Source: Nocardioides sp. GY 10127 (lineage in GTDB: Bacteria > Actinomycetota > Actinomycetes > Propionibacteriales > Nocardioidaceae). Taken from it: a stretch of DNA of 64,000 nucleotides. Positions 1 to 7,992 of the stretch are shown here, piece by piece (positions within the stretch are counted from its first letter, which is position 1; each line of letters starts with the position of its first letter). The notes under the pieces are model-generated. The model worked only from the letters and a program-made list of their open reading frames with translations, did not search any database and had not been told where the DNA came from. The stretch is taken from contig NZ_STGL01000005.1 in NCBI RefSeq assembly GCF_004919085.1, positions 186,001 through 250,000 on the forward strand, read 5' to 3'. A program made the translations under genes and the position numbers.

Positions 1-1
1 C

Positions 2-913
2 GACGACAGCCTCCCGCTGCTGCTCGTCTCCCGCGTCGTCTCCGGCGCGAGCGCGGGCATCACGGTCGGGACCGCCACCGTGTTCATCGTCGAGACCGCC
101 GCCGGTGCCCTGCGCGGGCGGGCCTCGGACCTCTCCGGCGGCGCCAACATCCTCGGCCTCGGCCTGGGCCCGCTCCTCGCCGCCGTCCTCGTCGCCCACG
201 CCCCGTGGCCGCTGCACCTCACCTACCTCGTCCACGCCGTGCTGTGCGTGCTGGCGCTGCTCGTCCTCGCGGCCGGGAGGGAGACGGTGGACGTGCCGGA
301 GCACCGCCCCGCCGGGGCGCTCGCGCCGCTGCGTCCGGCCCTGCCGCCGGAGATCCGCGCCGACTTCGTCCGCGTCACCACGCTCTCCTTCGCCGGCTTC
401 GCGGTGCTGGGCCTCTTCACGGCCGTCATCTCGACCGTGTGCTCGCAGGTCCTCGACCTCACCGCGGCGGTGCCGGTGGCGCTGATCATCCTGGTGCCGT
501 ACGCGATGTCGGTCGTGGGGCACCAGGTCGCGCGACCGCTGCCCGAGCGTCGCGCCACCCTGCTGGCCGTGCTGCTGCTGGTCGCCGGCATGGCCCTGCT
601 GGCGCTCTCCCTCCAGCTCGCCTCGACCACGCTGCTGGTGGTCGCCGGGGCGCTGGGCGGCAGCGGCCAGGGGATCGGGTTCAACCGCGGCCTCGCGGTG
701 CTGACCCAGCGCGCCCCGGCCGACCGCAAAGGCGCCGTGACCTCGACGTACTTCCTCGTCAACTACGTCGCGATCTCGGTGCCCGTGCTGCTGGCCGGCG
801 TCGCGGTCGCGCACCTCGGGCCGGTGGAGGCCGGCACCTGGTTCGCAGGCGGGGTGGCGCTGCTCGCCGTCGCCTCCGGCGTCCTCACGCTGCGGCACCG
901 GCACGCCCACTAG
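2..913 (+). CDS. MFS transporter, C-terminal part (5' end outside window)
   Basis: The reading frame is open from base 2, so the true start lies upstream of the window. A possible GTG at 80 is internal to a conserved MFS segment (helix-4-like RVVSGASAGITVG) and is not the start. The rest is a run of hydrophobic helices with short charged loops, as expected for the second half of a 12-helix major facilitator. The substrate is not deducible. The next gene starts 10 bases later and is also an MFS protein, so the two may be co-transcribed. Family assignment is good; function is unknown. Confidence 0.8.
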   Translation, partial: DDSLPLLLVSRVVSGASAGITVGTATVFIVETAAGALRGRASDLSGGANILGLGLGPLLAAVLVAHAPWPLHLTYLVHAVLCVLALLVLAAGRETVDVPEHRPAGALAPLRPALPPEIRADFVRVTTLSFAGFAVLGLFTAVISTVCSQVLDLTAAVPVALIILVPYAMSVVGHQVARPLPERRATLLAVLLLVAGMALLALSLQLASTTLLVVAGALGGSGQGIGFNRGLAVLTQRAPADRKGAVTSTYFLVNYVAISVPVLLAGVAVAHLGPVEAGTWFAGGVALLAVASGVLTLRHRHAH

Positions 914-922
914 CCTGCGGAG

Positions 923-2194
923 GTGACCGCTGACCCCGCCCCGGCCGACCCGGGCGACCCGGGCGACCCCGGCGTCGGCAGACCGCTGGCGGTGCCGGCG
1001 TTCCGGTGGTTCTTCACCGCCGAGGTCACCAGCGCGCTGGGCTCGGCGGGGTCAGGCATCGCCCTGGCGTTCGCGGTGCTGGACATCTCCGGCTCGGCCG
1101 CGGCCGTGGGCTGGGTGGCGGCCGCGAGCACCGTCCCGATGGTCACCCTCATGCTGCTGGGCGGCGCGGTGGCCGACCGGCTGCCGCGCACCCTCGTGCT
1201 GCGCGGGACGAACGCGACGATGTTCGTGGTGCGGTCGCTGGCCGCCGTCCTCGTGCTCAGCGGGCACGCCGAGGTGTGGCAGCTCGTGGTGCTCCAGCTG
1301 GTCGCGGGCACCACCGAGGCCCTCGGCTACCCCGCGTTCCACGGGATGATCCCGGTGCTGCTGCCGCCACAGCGGCGCAAGGCCGGGTACCTGCTGTTCA
1401 GCCAGGCGCAGAGCGCCACGCGCATCGTGGGGCCGGCGGCGGTGGGCCTGGTGGTGGCGACCGTGGGGGCCGGCTGGGCGATGGCGTTCGACGCGCTCAC
1501 CTACCTGCTGGCCGCCGGGTTCCTCGGGCTGCTGCGGCTGCCGCGGGGCGAGCGGGCGGCCGCCCGTAGCAGCGTGCTGCGCGACCTCGCCGACGGGTGG
1601 GCGTTCGCCCGGCGGCTGGGCTGGGTGCTGCCGGTCTCGTCGTACTCGCTCGTCTTCAACGCGCTCATCGCCGGCGGGATCGGCGTGCTCGGACCCGTGA
1701 TCGCGGCGGACACGATCGGCTCGGACGGCTGGGGCGTGGCCCGCTCGGGCCAGGCGGTCGGCGTGATCCTGGCCGCCTGGCTGCTGGGCCGGGCCGCCGC
1801 GGCCCGCCTGGTGCACCGGCCGCTGGTGGCCGCGATCGCCGGCTTCGGGGTCACTGGGCTGCCGGTGCTGGCCCTCGGGCTCGGCGCCGGGACCGTCGTC
1901 CTGACCCTCGCGTTCGGTGCCGCGGGCGCGGGCTTCGCCCTCATCGACGTGGCCTGGGGCCTCGTGGTGGCCGAGAAGGTGCCGGAGGAGATGCTCTCCC
2001 GCATCCAGTCCATCGACGGGTTCTTCTCCTTCGTCGGGATGCCCGTCGGCGAGCTGCTCGTCGGCCCGCTCGCCGTCGCGTTCTCCACCCGCTCCGTGGA
2101 GCTCGGTTTGTTCGCGCTCTTCGTCGCCGCGACCGTCGCCGGCCTCAGCCGCCCCGCGCTGCGGCGGGTGGAGCTGGGGTCGTCGCCGACCTAG
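923..2194 (+). CDS. MFS transporter (EntS/MFS_3-like)
   Basis: A 423-residue integral membrane protein with about 12 hydrophobic segments. The loop after helix 2 carries the MFS signature in the form GGAVADRLPR. The long first half without gaps and the VRSLAAVLVLSG / PAFHGMIPVLLPP segments resemble the EntS/MFS_3 group of drug or siderophore exporters. That is family knowledge, not proof of substrate. The GTG start at 923 sits directly after a GGAGG-like run, so spacing is poor and the true start could be slightly downstream. It follows another MFS gene by 10 bases. The product probably acts at the cytoplasmic membrane as a proton-coupled exporter. Confidence 0.8.
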   Translation: MTADPAPADPGDPGDPGVGRPLAVPAFRWFFTAEVTSALGSAGSGIALAFAVLDISGSAAAVGWVAAASTVPMVTLMLLGGAVADRLPRTLVLRGTNATMFVVRSLAAVLVLSGHAEVWQLVVLQLVAGTTEALGYPAFHGMIPVLLPPQRRKAGYLLFSQAQSATRIVGPAAVGLVVATVGAGWAMAFDALTYLLAAGFLGLLRLPRGERAAARSSVLRDLADGWAFARRLGWVLPVSSYSLVFNALIAGGIGVLGPVIAADTIGSDGWGVARSGQAVGVILAAWLLGRAAAARLVHRPLVAAIAGFGVTGLPVLALGLGAGTVVLTLAFGAAGAGFALIDVAWGLVVAEKVPEEMLSRIQSIDGFFSFVGMPVGELLVGPLAVAFSTRSVELGLFALFVAATVAGLSRPALRRVELGSSPT

Positions 2195-2225
2195 GCGGCT
2201 GGGCGTCGCATCCGGGGATCGCAGC

Positions 2226-2345
2226 GGGGAGCGCCGTCGACGGACCGGAACAACGGTCGGGCGCCCCCGACCCCGTTTGCGTTGTCGCAGGTCAGCGGGT
2301 TGGCCGCCCGGCAGCCTCGCCGTTGTTCCGGTTCGTGGACGGCCG
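2226..2345. repeat. 120-bp dispersed repeat, copy A
   Basis: A 120-base intergenic segment with about four mismatches to the copy at 6965-7084, in the same orientation. Both ends form an imperfect inverted repeat: 23-base arms at about 2234-2256 and 2320-2342 differ at two positions and share ACCGGAACAACGG. An inner hairpin (GGTCGGG/CCCGACC) lies between them. No transposase or open frame is associated. It sits after an MFS gene and before the 3' end of a convergent SDR gene. Confidence 0.85.
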
Positions 2346-2422
2346 GGCCCGCGGCCGTCGCCGGCTGGGCCCCCTGCCCACGCGCCCACGGCGGCTCGAT
2401 CGGTCGGTGGCGGGCATGAGCG

Positions 2423-3355
2423 TCAGCCGCGCAGACGCTCCTTCTCCGGGACGGGCGCGAGCACGTTGCCGGGGCCGTCATCGGCCCGTCGCCCGAGCGC
2501 GAGGGCCCGAGCCAGCGGGCCGACCAGCAGGTCGTAGACCGGCGGCACCAGCAGGAAGCCGAGGCGCGTGAGCGAGTTCGCCGGCCCCACCGAGACCCGT
2601 CGGCGCGGGCGCTCGAGGCACCGCACGGCGGCTCGCGCGACCCGGTGCGGGGAGACCACCGGTGGAGGCGGAGAGCCGTGCCTGCCCAGGTACGTGCCGG
2701 CCTGCTCGTAGACCGGGGTGTCGACGCCACCGGGGACGACCAGGGAGACCCGGGCGCGGGCGGCTCGGCCGCGGTTCTCCTGCTGCAGCGTCCGGACGAG
2801 CCCGTGCACCCCCCACTTGGCGGTCGCGTAGGCGCCCATGCCCGGCACCGTCACCTCGCCCAGCAGCGATCCCACGACCACGAGCGAGCCGACCTCGTCG
2901 CGGCCCGACCAGTGCCGCAGTGCCGTGCGCGCGACGTTCACCGCGCCGCCGAGCGAGACCGCGAGGGCGTGGTCGAGCACCTCGTCCGGCACGTCCTCCA
3001 CGCGGCCGTAGGCGAGGACGGCGGGGCAGTGGACGACTCCCGTCAGGGCGCGTCCCCGGCCCGTCGCCCATTCCGCGGCCCGGTCGAACAGGTCACGCAC
3101 CTCGGCAGCCGACGACACGTCCGCGACCACCGGCAGCGCCGCGCCCTCGCCCTCGCTGACGTCGACCGCCCGCTCCAGCGCCTCCGCGCTGCGCGAGGCC
3201 AGGACGACGTCGTGGCCGGCGGTCCGCAGCAGGGTGACCACGGCGAGGCCGATCCCGCTGGAGGCCCCGGTGACCAGGACCGCTCCCCCACCCGGGTGAG
3301 CGGAGGGGGCCGATCGCCCCCAGTCGCGGCTCGGTCCACGCGTTCTCAGTGACAT
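2423..3355 (-). CDS. SDR-family NAD(P)-dependent oxidoreductase
   Basis: A 310-residue short-chain dehydrogenase/reductase. The Rossmann motif TGASSGIG lies near residue 30, followed by an NV/VVGS strand and the catalytic Tyr-x3-Lys in YATAK. The C-terminal extension contains a hydrophobic stretch (LTRLGFLLVPPVYDLLVGPLA), suggesting membrane association. I chose ATG 3355 because AGGAGG lies five bases upstream; a longer frame reaches 3421 without a better ribosome site. It is divergent from a second SDR gene at 3475, with 119 bases between starts. The substrate is unknown. Confidence 0.82.
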   Translation of the reverse strand: MSLRTRGPSRDWGRSAPSAHPGGGAVLVTGASSGIGLAVVTLLRTAGHDVVLASRSAEALERAVDVSEGEGAALPVVADVSSAAEVRDLFDRAAEWATGRGRALTGVVHCPAVLAYGRVEDVPDEVLDHALAVSLGGAVNVARTALRHWSGRDEVGSLVVVGSLLGEVTVPGMGAYATAKWGVHGLVRTLQQENRGRAARARVSLVVPGGVDTPVYEQAGTYLGRHGSPPPPVVSPHRVARAAVRCLERPRRRVSVGPANSLTRLGFLLVPPVYDLLVGPLARALALGRRADDGPGNVLAPVPEKERLRG

Positions 3356-3474
3356 CTCATCCTCCTGGGCGGACTTCCCCCGCAGGTTCGTGGGTACCCG
3401 GTTTTTCGTTGCACCACTCAACTATCTGGGGCGGGCGTGGCCCGTCGGCCACGTCCCAGTCAAGGAGGAGTCGC

Positions 3475-4481
3475 ATGAGCACACATCGCCCGGTCGTCGT
3501 CATCACCGGAGGGACCGGCGGCATCGGCCGCGCCACGGTCCGTGAGTTCGCCGAGCACGGCTACGACGTAGCGGTCCTCGCCAGGGGCCGCGCCGGCCTC
3601 GACGCCGCGTCGAGGAGGTGGAGCAGCGGGGCGCCCGAGGCCTGGGGCTCTCGGTCGACGTCGCCGACGGCGAGGCGGTCGAGGCGGCCACCGACCTGAT
3701 CGAGGAGCAGCTCGGCGAGATCGACGTGTGGGTCAACGTCGCGTTCGCCGGGGCTCTCTCCTACTTCTGGGACACCACCCCGGAGGAGTACCACCGGATG
3801 ACCGCCGTGACCTACGACGGCCAGGTCAACGGGGTGCGCTCCGCGCTGAAGCGGATGCGACCGCGCGACCGCGGCGCGATCGTCAACGTCTCGTCGGCGA
3901 TGGCGCACCGCTCCATCCCCCTGCAGTCGGCCTACTGCGGCGCCAAGCACGCCGTGAAGGGCTTCACCGAGTCGGTCCTGACCGAGCTCAAGGCCACCGG
4001 CAGCCACGTCACCATCGGGCTCGTGACGCTGCCCGGAGTCAACACCACCCAGTTCGCCTGGAACCTGAACAAGATGCCGCAGCACCCGATGCCGGTGCCG
4101 CCGATCGTGCAGCCCGAGGCGTGCGCGAAGCAGATCCGGCACTCCGCCGAGACGGGCAAGCGCAACGCCTGGGTCGGGGTCGCCACGGCGTACACAGTGC
4201 TGGGCAACCGGCTCGCCCCGTCCTTCGTGGACTGGTACCTGGCACGCACGGGCGTGGCGTCCCAGCAGACCGACGAGGCGCTGCCGCGCTACGGCTCCAA
4301 CGTCTTCGAGCCCCGCGACGAGCACGAGGACCGCGGCGCCCGCGGCCCCTTCGACAAGGGGGCACTCGAGCACGACCCGGTCTCGATCATCGGCCGACAC
4401 CGCGGGGCCGCCATCGGCGCCACGCTGGCCACGGCCGCCGCCATCGTCGGGTCGCTCGCGCTGCGCCGGCAGGCGGCCTGA
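3475..4481 (+). pseudogene. SDR-family oxidoreductase with a one-base frameshift
   Basis: ATG 3475 follows a strong AAGGAGG site and encodes a normal SDR N-terminus (ITGGTGGIGRA). After codon 44 the frame is lost: from about 3608 the homologous protein continues in the next frame (EEVEQRGARGLGLSVDVADGEAV...), with YCGAK as the catalytic Tyr-x3-Lys, and ends at 4481 in a short C-terminal hydrophobic anchor. Adding one base near 3608 would restore a protein of about 335 residues. Everything else looks intact, so this is a very recent mutation or a sequence error. GTG 3618 is an ordinary internal codon. The next gene starts one base after the stop. Confidence 0.8.
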
Positions 4482-4482
4482 C

Positions 4483-6399
4483 GTGCCCGGGCAGGCACCC
4501 GTCCCACCCGCGGCGTCGATGCCGGCCCCGCGGGCCCCGGCGACGCAGGCCCACACGCGGGACGACGCCGGGTTCGCCGATCTCGGCCGCTACGGCGTCC
4601 TCGGCGACGGGCGGGGCGTCGCCCTGGTCGCACCGGACGCCTCCGTCGACTGGTGGGCCACGCCCGACCTGGACTCGCCTCCGACCTTCGCGGCGCTGCT
4701 CGACCCGGAACGGGGCGGTGCGCTGCGTGTCAGCCCGGACGCCGAGGTCCTGGGGACCTCCGCGCGGTACCTGCCCGGCACGAACGTCCTGAAGACGACG
4801 CTGGTCACCGCGTCGGGCACGCTGGTCGTGCTCGACGCGCTCGACTCCGGCCACTCCGGCCCGCTCCCGTGGAGCGAGCTCGCCCGCCGTCTGACCTGCA
4901 CCGACGGGGAGGTCACCGTCACGCTCGAGATCGCGCCCGGCGACGGCCTGCGGGCCTGGCAGCCGTGGGTCGAGGAGACGTCGGCGGGCGTCGTCGTGCA
5001 CGCCGGCCCCACGGTGATCGGGCTCCGGGTGACCGACGAGGCCACCCTGCACGTGGAGCACCGGCGGGTGCTGGTGCGCCTGCACCTGGCCGCCGGGGAG
5101 CGGACGACGGTGGGCCTCGTCGCGTCCGAGGCCGACCCGGTCTTCCTCTGCGACGTCGCCTCCATCGACGCCCGGCTCGACCGGACGGCCGAGTCCTGGC
5201 GCTCGTGGAGCGACTCGGTCGTGTGGGAGGGACCCGAGCGCGACCGCATGGTGCGCTCCGGCCTGGCGCTCAAGACGCTGCTCATGACGACCTCGGGCGC
5301 CATCGCCGCCGCTGCGACGACGTCGCTGCCCGAGCGCGTGGGTGGCGACAAGAACTGGGACTACCGCTTCACCTGGGTCCGCGACGCCGCCATGACGATC
5401 GACGCGCTCGCGGCGCTCGGCCTGGAGGAGGAGGTGCACGCGGCCATGCGCTGGCTGCTGCACGCCATCCGCGACCACGGACCCGACGTCCAGGTGCTCT
5501 ACACCTTGGAGGGCGACGTGCCGACCGCGCTCGAGGAACCGGACCTCCCCGGCTACCGCGACTCCCGTCCGGTGCAACGCGGCAACCGGGCCACCGGCCA
5601 GCTGCAGCTCGGCGTCTACGGGCACCTCTTCGGGGCCGTGCTGGGCTGGGTCGAACGCGGTCACGTGCTCGACCCCCGCACCCAGCGCGAGCTCTCCGAC
5701 CTCGCCGACATCTGCGCCGACCGCTGGCGCACCCCCGACGCGGGCATCTGGGAGCTGGAGGGGAACCAGCGCTGGACGTCGTCGGCGATGAGCGTCTGGC
5801 ACGCGCTGGAGTGCGCGGCCACCCTCGCCGAGCGGGGGCAGCTGCACGGCGACGGGCGCCGCTGGCACGGCGAGGCGGAAGCCGTGCGGGAGTGGGTGTG
5901 GGAGCACTGCTGGTCCGAGGTGGCCGGTGCCTGGACCGCCCGTCCTGGCACCGACGACCTGGACGCATCGGTGCTGCTGGGCGCCATCACGGGCTTCGAC
6001 CGCAGCGAGCGGATGAACAGCACCCTGGACGCGGTCGGGCAGCGGCTCGGCGTCCAGGGCACAGGGTTGGTCTACCGCTACACCGGCGCCGAGAAGGAGG
6101 AGGAGACCTTCCTCGCCTGTGCGTTCTGGCGGGTCCATGCCCTCGGCCTGCTGGGCCGGACCGATGAGGCGCGTGACCTGCTGCGCTCGCTCGACCACCT
6201 CAGCGACCCCGAGGGGCCCGGCCACGGCCTGCTGGCCGAGATGGCCACGCCCGATGGCGTCCCCACCGGCAACCTGCCGCAGGCCCTCAGCCACCTCGCG
6301 CTGATCGGGGCCACCGCGGCCCTGCGGGCGGCGGGCGAGGGGGAGCAGCCCACCACCCCGGTGGACCCGGCACCCACGGGCAGGGGTGGTGTCGCGTGA
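4483..6399 (+). CDS. Glycoside hydrolase family 15 protein (glucoamylase/trehalase-like)
   Basis: A 638-residue enzyme. The N-terminal part (about 25-250) is the beta-sandwich domain usual for bacterial GH15 proteins (GFADLGRYGVLGDGRGVALV, SVDWW). The C-terminal part is the (alpha/alpha)6 barrel with GDKNWDYRFTWVRDA around residue 290, the GIWELEG motif that carries the general acid, and EEETFLACAFW near residue 545 for the second acid. Known members hydrolyse alpha-1,4-glucans or trehalose. No signal peptide is seen, so it is probably cytoplasmic. GTG 4483 is one base after the SDR frame; ATG 4519 is an alternative start. The downstream membrane-protein gene overlaps its stop. Confidence 0.85.
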   Translation: MPGQAPVPPAASMPAPRAPATQAHTRDDAGFADLGRYGVLGDGRGVALVAPDASVDWWATPDLDSPPTFAALLDPERGGALRVSPDAEVLGTSARYLPGTNVLKTTLVTASGTLVVLDALDSGHSGPLPWSELARRLTCTDGEVTVTLEIAPGDGLRAWQPWVEETSAGVVVHAGPTVIGLRVTDEATLHVEHRRVLVRLHLAAGERTTVGLVASEADPVFLCDVASIDARLDRTAESWRSWSDSVVWEGPERDRMVRSGLALKTLLMTTSGAIAAAATTSLPERVGGDKNWDYRFTWVRDAAMTIDALAALGLEEEVHAAMRWLLHAIRDHGPDVQVLYTLEGDVPTALEEPDLPGYRDSRPVQRGNRATGQLQLGVYGHLFGAVLGWVERGHVLDPRTQRELSDLADICADRWRTPDAGIWELEGNQRWTSSAMSVWHALECAATLAERGQLHGDGRRWHGEAEAVREWVWEHCWSEVAGAWTARPGTDDLDASVLLGAITGFDRSERMNSTLDAVGQRLGVQGTGLVYRYTGAEKEEETFLACAFWRVHALGLLGRTDEARDLLRSLDHLSDPEGPGHGLLAEMATPDGVPTGNLPQALSHLALIGATAALRAAGEGEQPTTPVDPAPTGRGGVA

Positions 6400-6896
6400 G
6401 CCCCCTGCTGCAGCAGGCCCTGCACACCCGGGCCGGGCGCCTCGGTCTCGCGCGCTCCGTCTGGGGCCTGGCGGCCCTCACCGTGCCCGGTCGCGTGGCC
6501 ACCCTGCTGCCCGGCGCGCGTGACGACCGGTTCACCCGCAGCATCGGTCGCGTGCTCGGCGCGCGCCACCTCGCGCAGGCGGTGCTCTCCGGGCCGGACC
6601 CGACACCCAGCGTCCAGGCGATGGGCGTGTGGGTGGACGGCGCGCACGCCGCGTCCACCCTCGTCCCCGTGCTCACGGGCAGGCCCTTCGGCGCGCCCGC
6701 CCACCGCTGGGCTGCGCTCGTCGACGGGGGCATCGCGGCGACCTGGGCCTACGTCGGCTGGCGCGGGCTGCCCGTTCAGACCGGCGAGCCGGCCGGCGGG
6801 TTCCGAGCGGACGCGGCGCGGGTTCTCCTGTGCCGACTGCCCGGCGGCCGCCTCCTCCTCCGGCGCGCTGGGCTCCCGACCGGCTCTGCCTCCTGA
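6396..6896 (+). CDS. Small integral membrane protein of unknown function
   Basis: A 166-residue protein starting at a GTG that overlaps the GH15 stop (GTGA), so translation is probably coupled. The middle contains four or so weakly hydrophobic helices (LARSVWGLAALTVPG, ARHLAQAVLSG, AALVDGGIAATWAYVG) and a conserved-looking IGRVLGARHLAQA segment. The C-terminal 40 residues are Arg/Gly-rich and probably disordered. I do not recognise a catalytic motif. The context (SDR, GH15, this gene) suggests one transcription unit, but no shared pathway can be named. Confidence 0.65.
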   Translation: MSPLLQQALHTRAGRLGLARSVWGLAALTVPGRVATLLPGARDDRFTRSIGRVLGARHLAQAVLSGPDPTPSVQAMGVWVDGAHAASTLVPVLTGRPFGAPAHRWAALVDGGIAATWAYVGWRGLPVQTGEPAGGFRADAARVLLCRLPGGRLLLRRAGLPTGSAS

Positions 6897-6964
6897 CAAC
6901 GCGGGTGGGGCGGGGCACGCGGGCGAAGGAGCCGGATCTGGGCGTCGCGGCTGGGCCCGACAGA

Positions 6965-7084
6965 GGGGAGCGCCGTCGACGGACCGGAACAACGGTCGGG
7001 CGCTCCCGACCCCGTATGCGTTGTCGCAGGTCAGACGGTTGGCCGCCCGGCAGCCTCGCCGTTGTTCCGGTTCGTGGACGGCCG
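6965..7084. repeat. 120-bp dispersed repeat, copy B
   Basis: The second copy of the element at 2226-2345, in the same orientation and about 97% identical over 120 bases. The outer arms (ACCGGAACAACGG near the left end, CCGTTGTTCCGGT near the right end) and the inner hairpin are kept. It lies after the GH15 unit, about 70 bases beyond the last stop, in a long non-coding stretch. It is not clearly a simple terminator, because copy A lies behind a different gene pair and no T-run follows. Confidence 0.85.
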
Positions 7085-7500
7085 AGCCCCTGCCCATCCA
7101 GCAGCGGTGCCCCAGCAACCACCCCCGCCCACCAGACCGTTGCCCAGCCACCGCTCGCCGACGTCCTTCGCAGGTTCTTCACTCCCCGAGGGGGGATGGC
7201 CGACGCGGCCTTCACGCCCCGCCGCGCAGGCTGGGGTCATCCCCGGGAGACGCGCTGTCGAGAGCCCGGCGGGTGGTGAGCCACCGCGCCGAGGACGGAC
7301 GACTCCCGGGGTTCGGTCTTTTTCGGGTACCGCGCGGCGGGGGCGGCCGGGACCGGGGAAGGATGCCCGGACCGCAGGCGTTGCGCGGGGGAGACACCCG
7401 TTCCGACGCCCACCCGCCGACGCGGCGGAATAACCCCCCAGGGGGTTGCGTTGGGGCGAGTGACCTTCCCCGATCCGCGAGCCGAGAGGACCCAGCCACC
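7085..7500. other. Long non-coding leader region before trxA
   Basis: About 415 bases without a credible gene. The only structured element I would single out is the box at 7432-7447. A T-run (CTTTTT) lies near 7317. I looked for a known riboswitch and could not support one. Confidence 0.5.
7432..7447. promoter_or_regulatory. C/G-run palindrome upstream of trxA, CsoR/CstR-like box
   Basis: AACCCCC-CA-GGGGGTT is a perfect palindrome with 7-base arms, 54 bases before the trxA start. Operators of the CsoR/CstR/RcnR (DUF156) repressor family are typically TACCC(C)N2(G)GGGTA-like, so this is a candidate for copper- or persulfide-responsive control. No DUF156 repressor gene is in the window. This is inference from motif shape only. 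Confidence 0.3.
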
Positions 7501-7884
7501 ATGGCGACCATCGACCTGACCAAGGACGACTTCGAGAAGACCGTCACCGACAACCAGATGGTGCTCGTGGACTTCTGGGCCTCCTGGTGCGGCCCGTGCC
7601 GTCAGTTCGCCCCGGTCTACGAGAAGGCCTCCGAGAACCACGACGACATCGTCTTCGGCAAGCTCGACACCGAGGCCGAGCAGGAGATCGCCGCCGCGGC
7701 CCAGATCACCTCGATCCCCACGCTGATGGCGTTCAAGGCCGGTCACCTGGTCTTCGCCCAGCCCGGCGCCCTCCCGGCCCAGGCCCTCGAGCAGGTCATC
7801 AGCGCCGTCAAGGAGCTGAGCGTCGAGGAGATCGAGAAGGCCGTCGCCCAGCAGGAGGCGGAGCAGGGCTCCCAGGAGGGCTGA
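7501..7884 (+). CDS. trxA: Thioredoxin
   Basis: A 127-residue thioredoxin-fold protein. The active site is W29-C30-G-P-C33 after the strand VLVDFWAS, and the cis-proline is in TSIPTLM near residue 75. It would reduce disulfides of cytoplasmic proteins. The protein is about 15-20 residues longer than classic TrxA, with an acidic Glu/Gln-rich C-terminal helix (VEEIEKAVAQQEAEQG). ATG 7501 is preceded by GAGAGGA. The gene stands alone, has a long structured leader with a CsoR-like box, and faces a convergent permease gene. Confidence 0.93.
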   Translation: MATIDLTKDDFEKTVTDNQMVLVDFWASWCGPCRQFAPVYEKASENHDDIVFGKLDTEAEQEIAAAAQITSIPTLMAFKAGHLVFAQPGALPAQALEQVISAVKELSVEEIEKAVAQQEAEQGSQEG

Positions 7885-7894
7885 CCCCCCCTGG

Positions 7895-7972
7895 GCCGCA
7901 GGCCCGCCCTGAGCCCGCAGCCCGCCCTGAGCCCGCAGCCTGCAGGCCCCCCCCTGAGCCCGCAGCCCCCGC
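7895..7972. repeat. GC-rich imperfect tandem repeat between convergent genes
   Basis: Three copies of a unit close to CGCCCTGAGCCCGCAGCC lie one after another between the trxA stop and the stop of the opposing permease. They can fold into GC-rich stems, but no classic terminator with a T-run is present. Confidence 0.7.
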
Positions 7973-7992
7973 GGCCCACCCCCGGGCGGGCG

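Noticed and set aside
3618-4481. Independent gene starting at GTG 3618
   Set aside because: The first 45 residues of the SDR, including the cofactor motif, are encoded just upstream in another frame; GTG 3618 is an internal codon of a frameshifted gene.
7085-7500. Riboswitch (for example a c-di-AMP type) upstream of trxA
   Set aside because: A GGGGAAGGATGCCCGG-like stretch recalls part of that class, but I could not fit the remaining conserved pairs.
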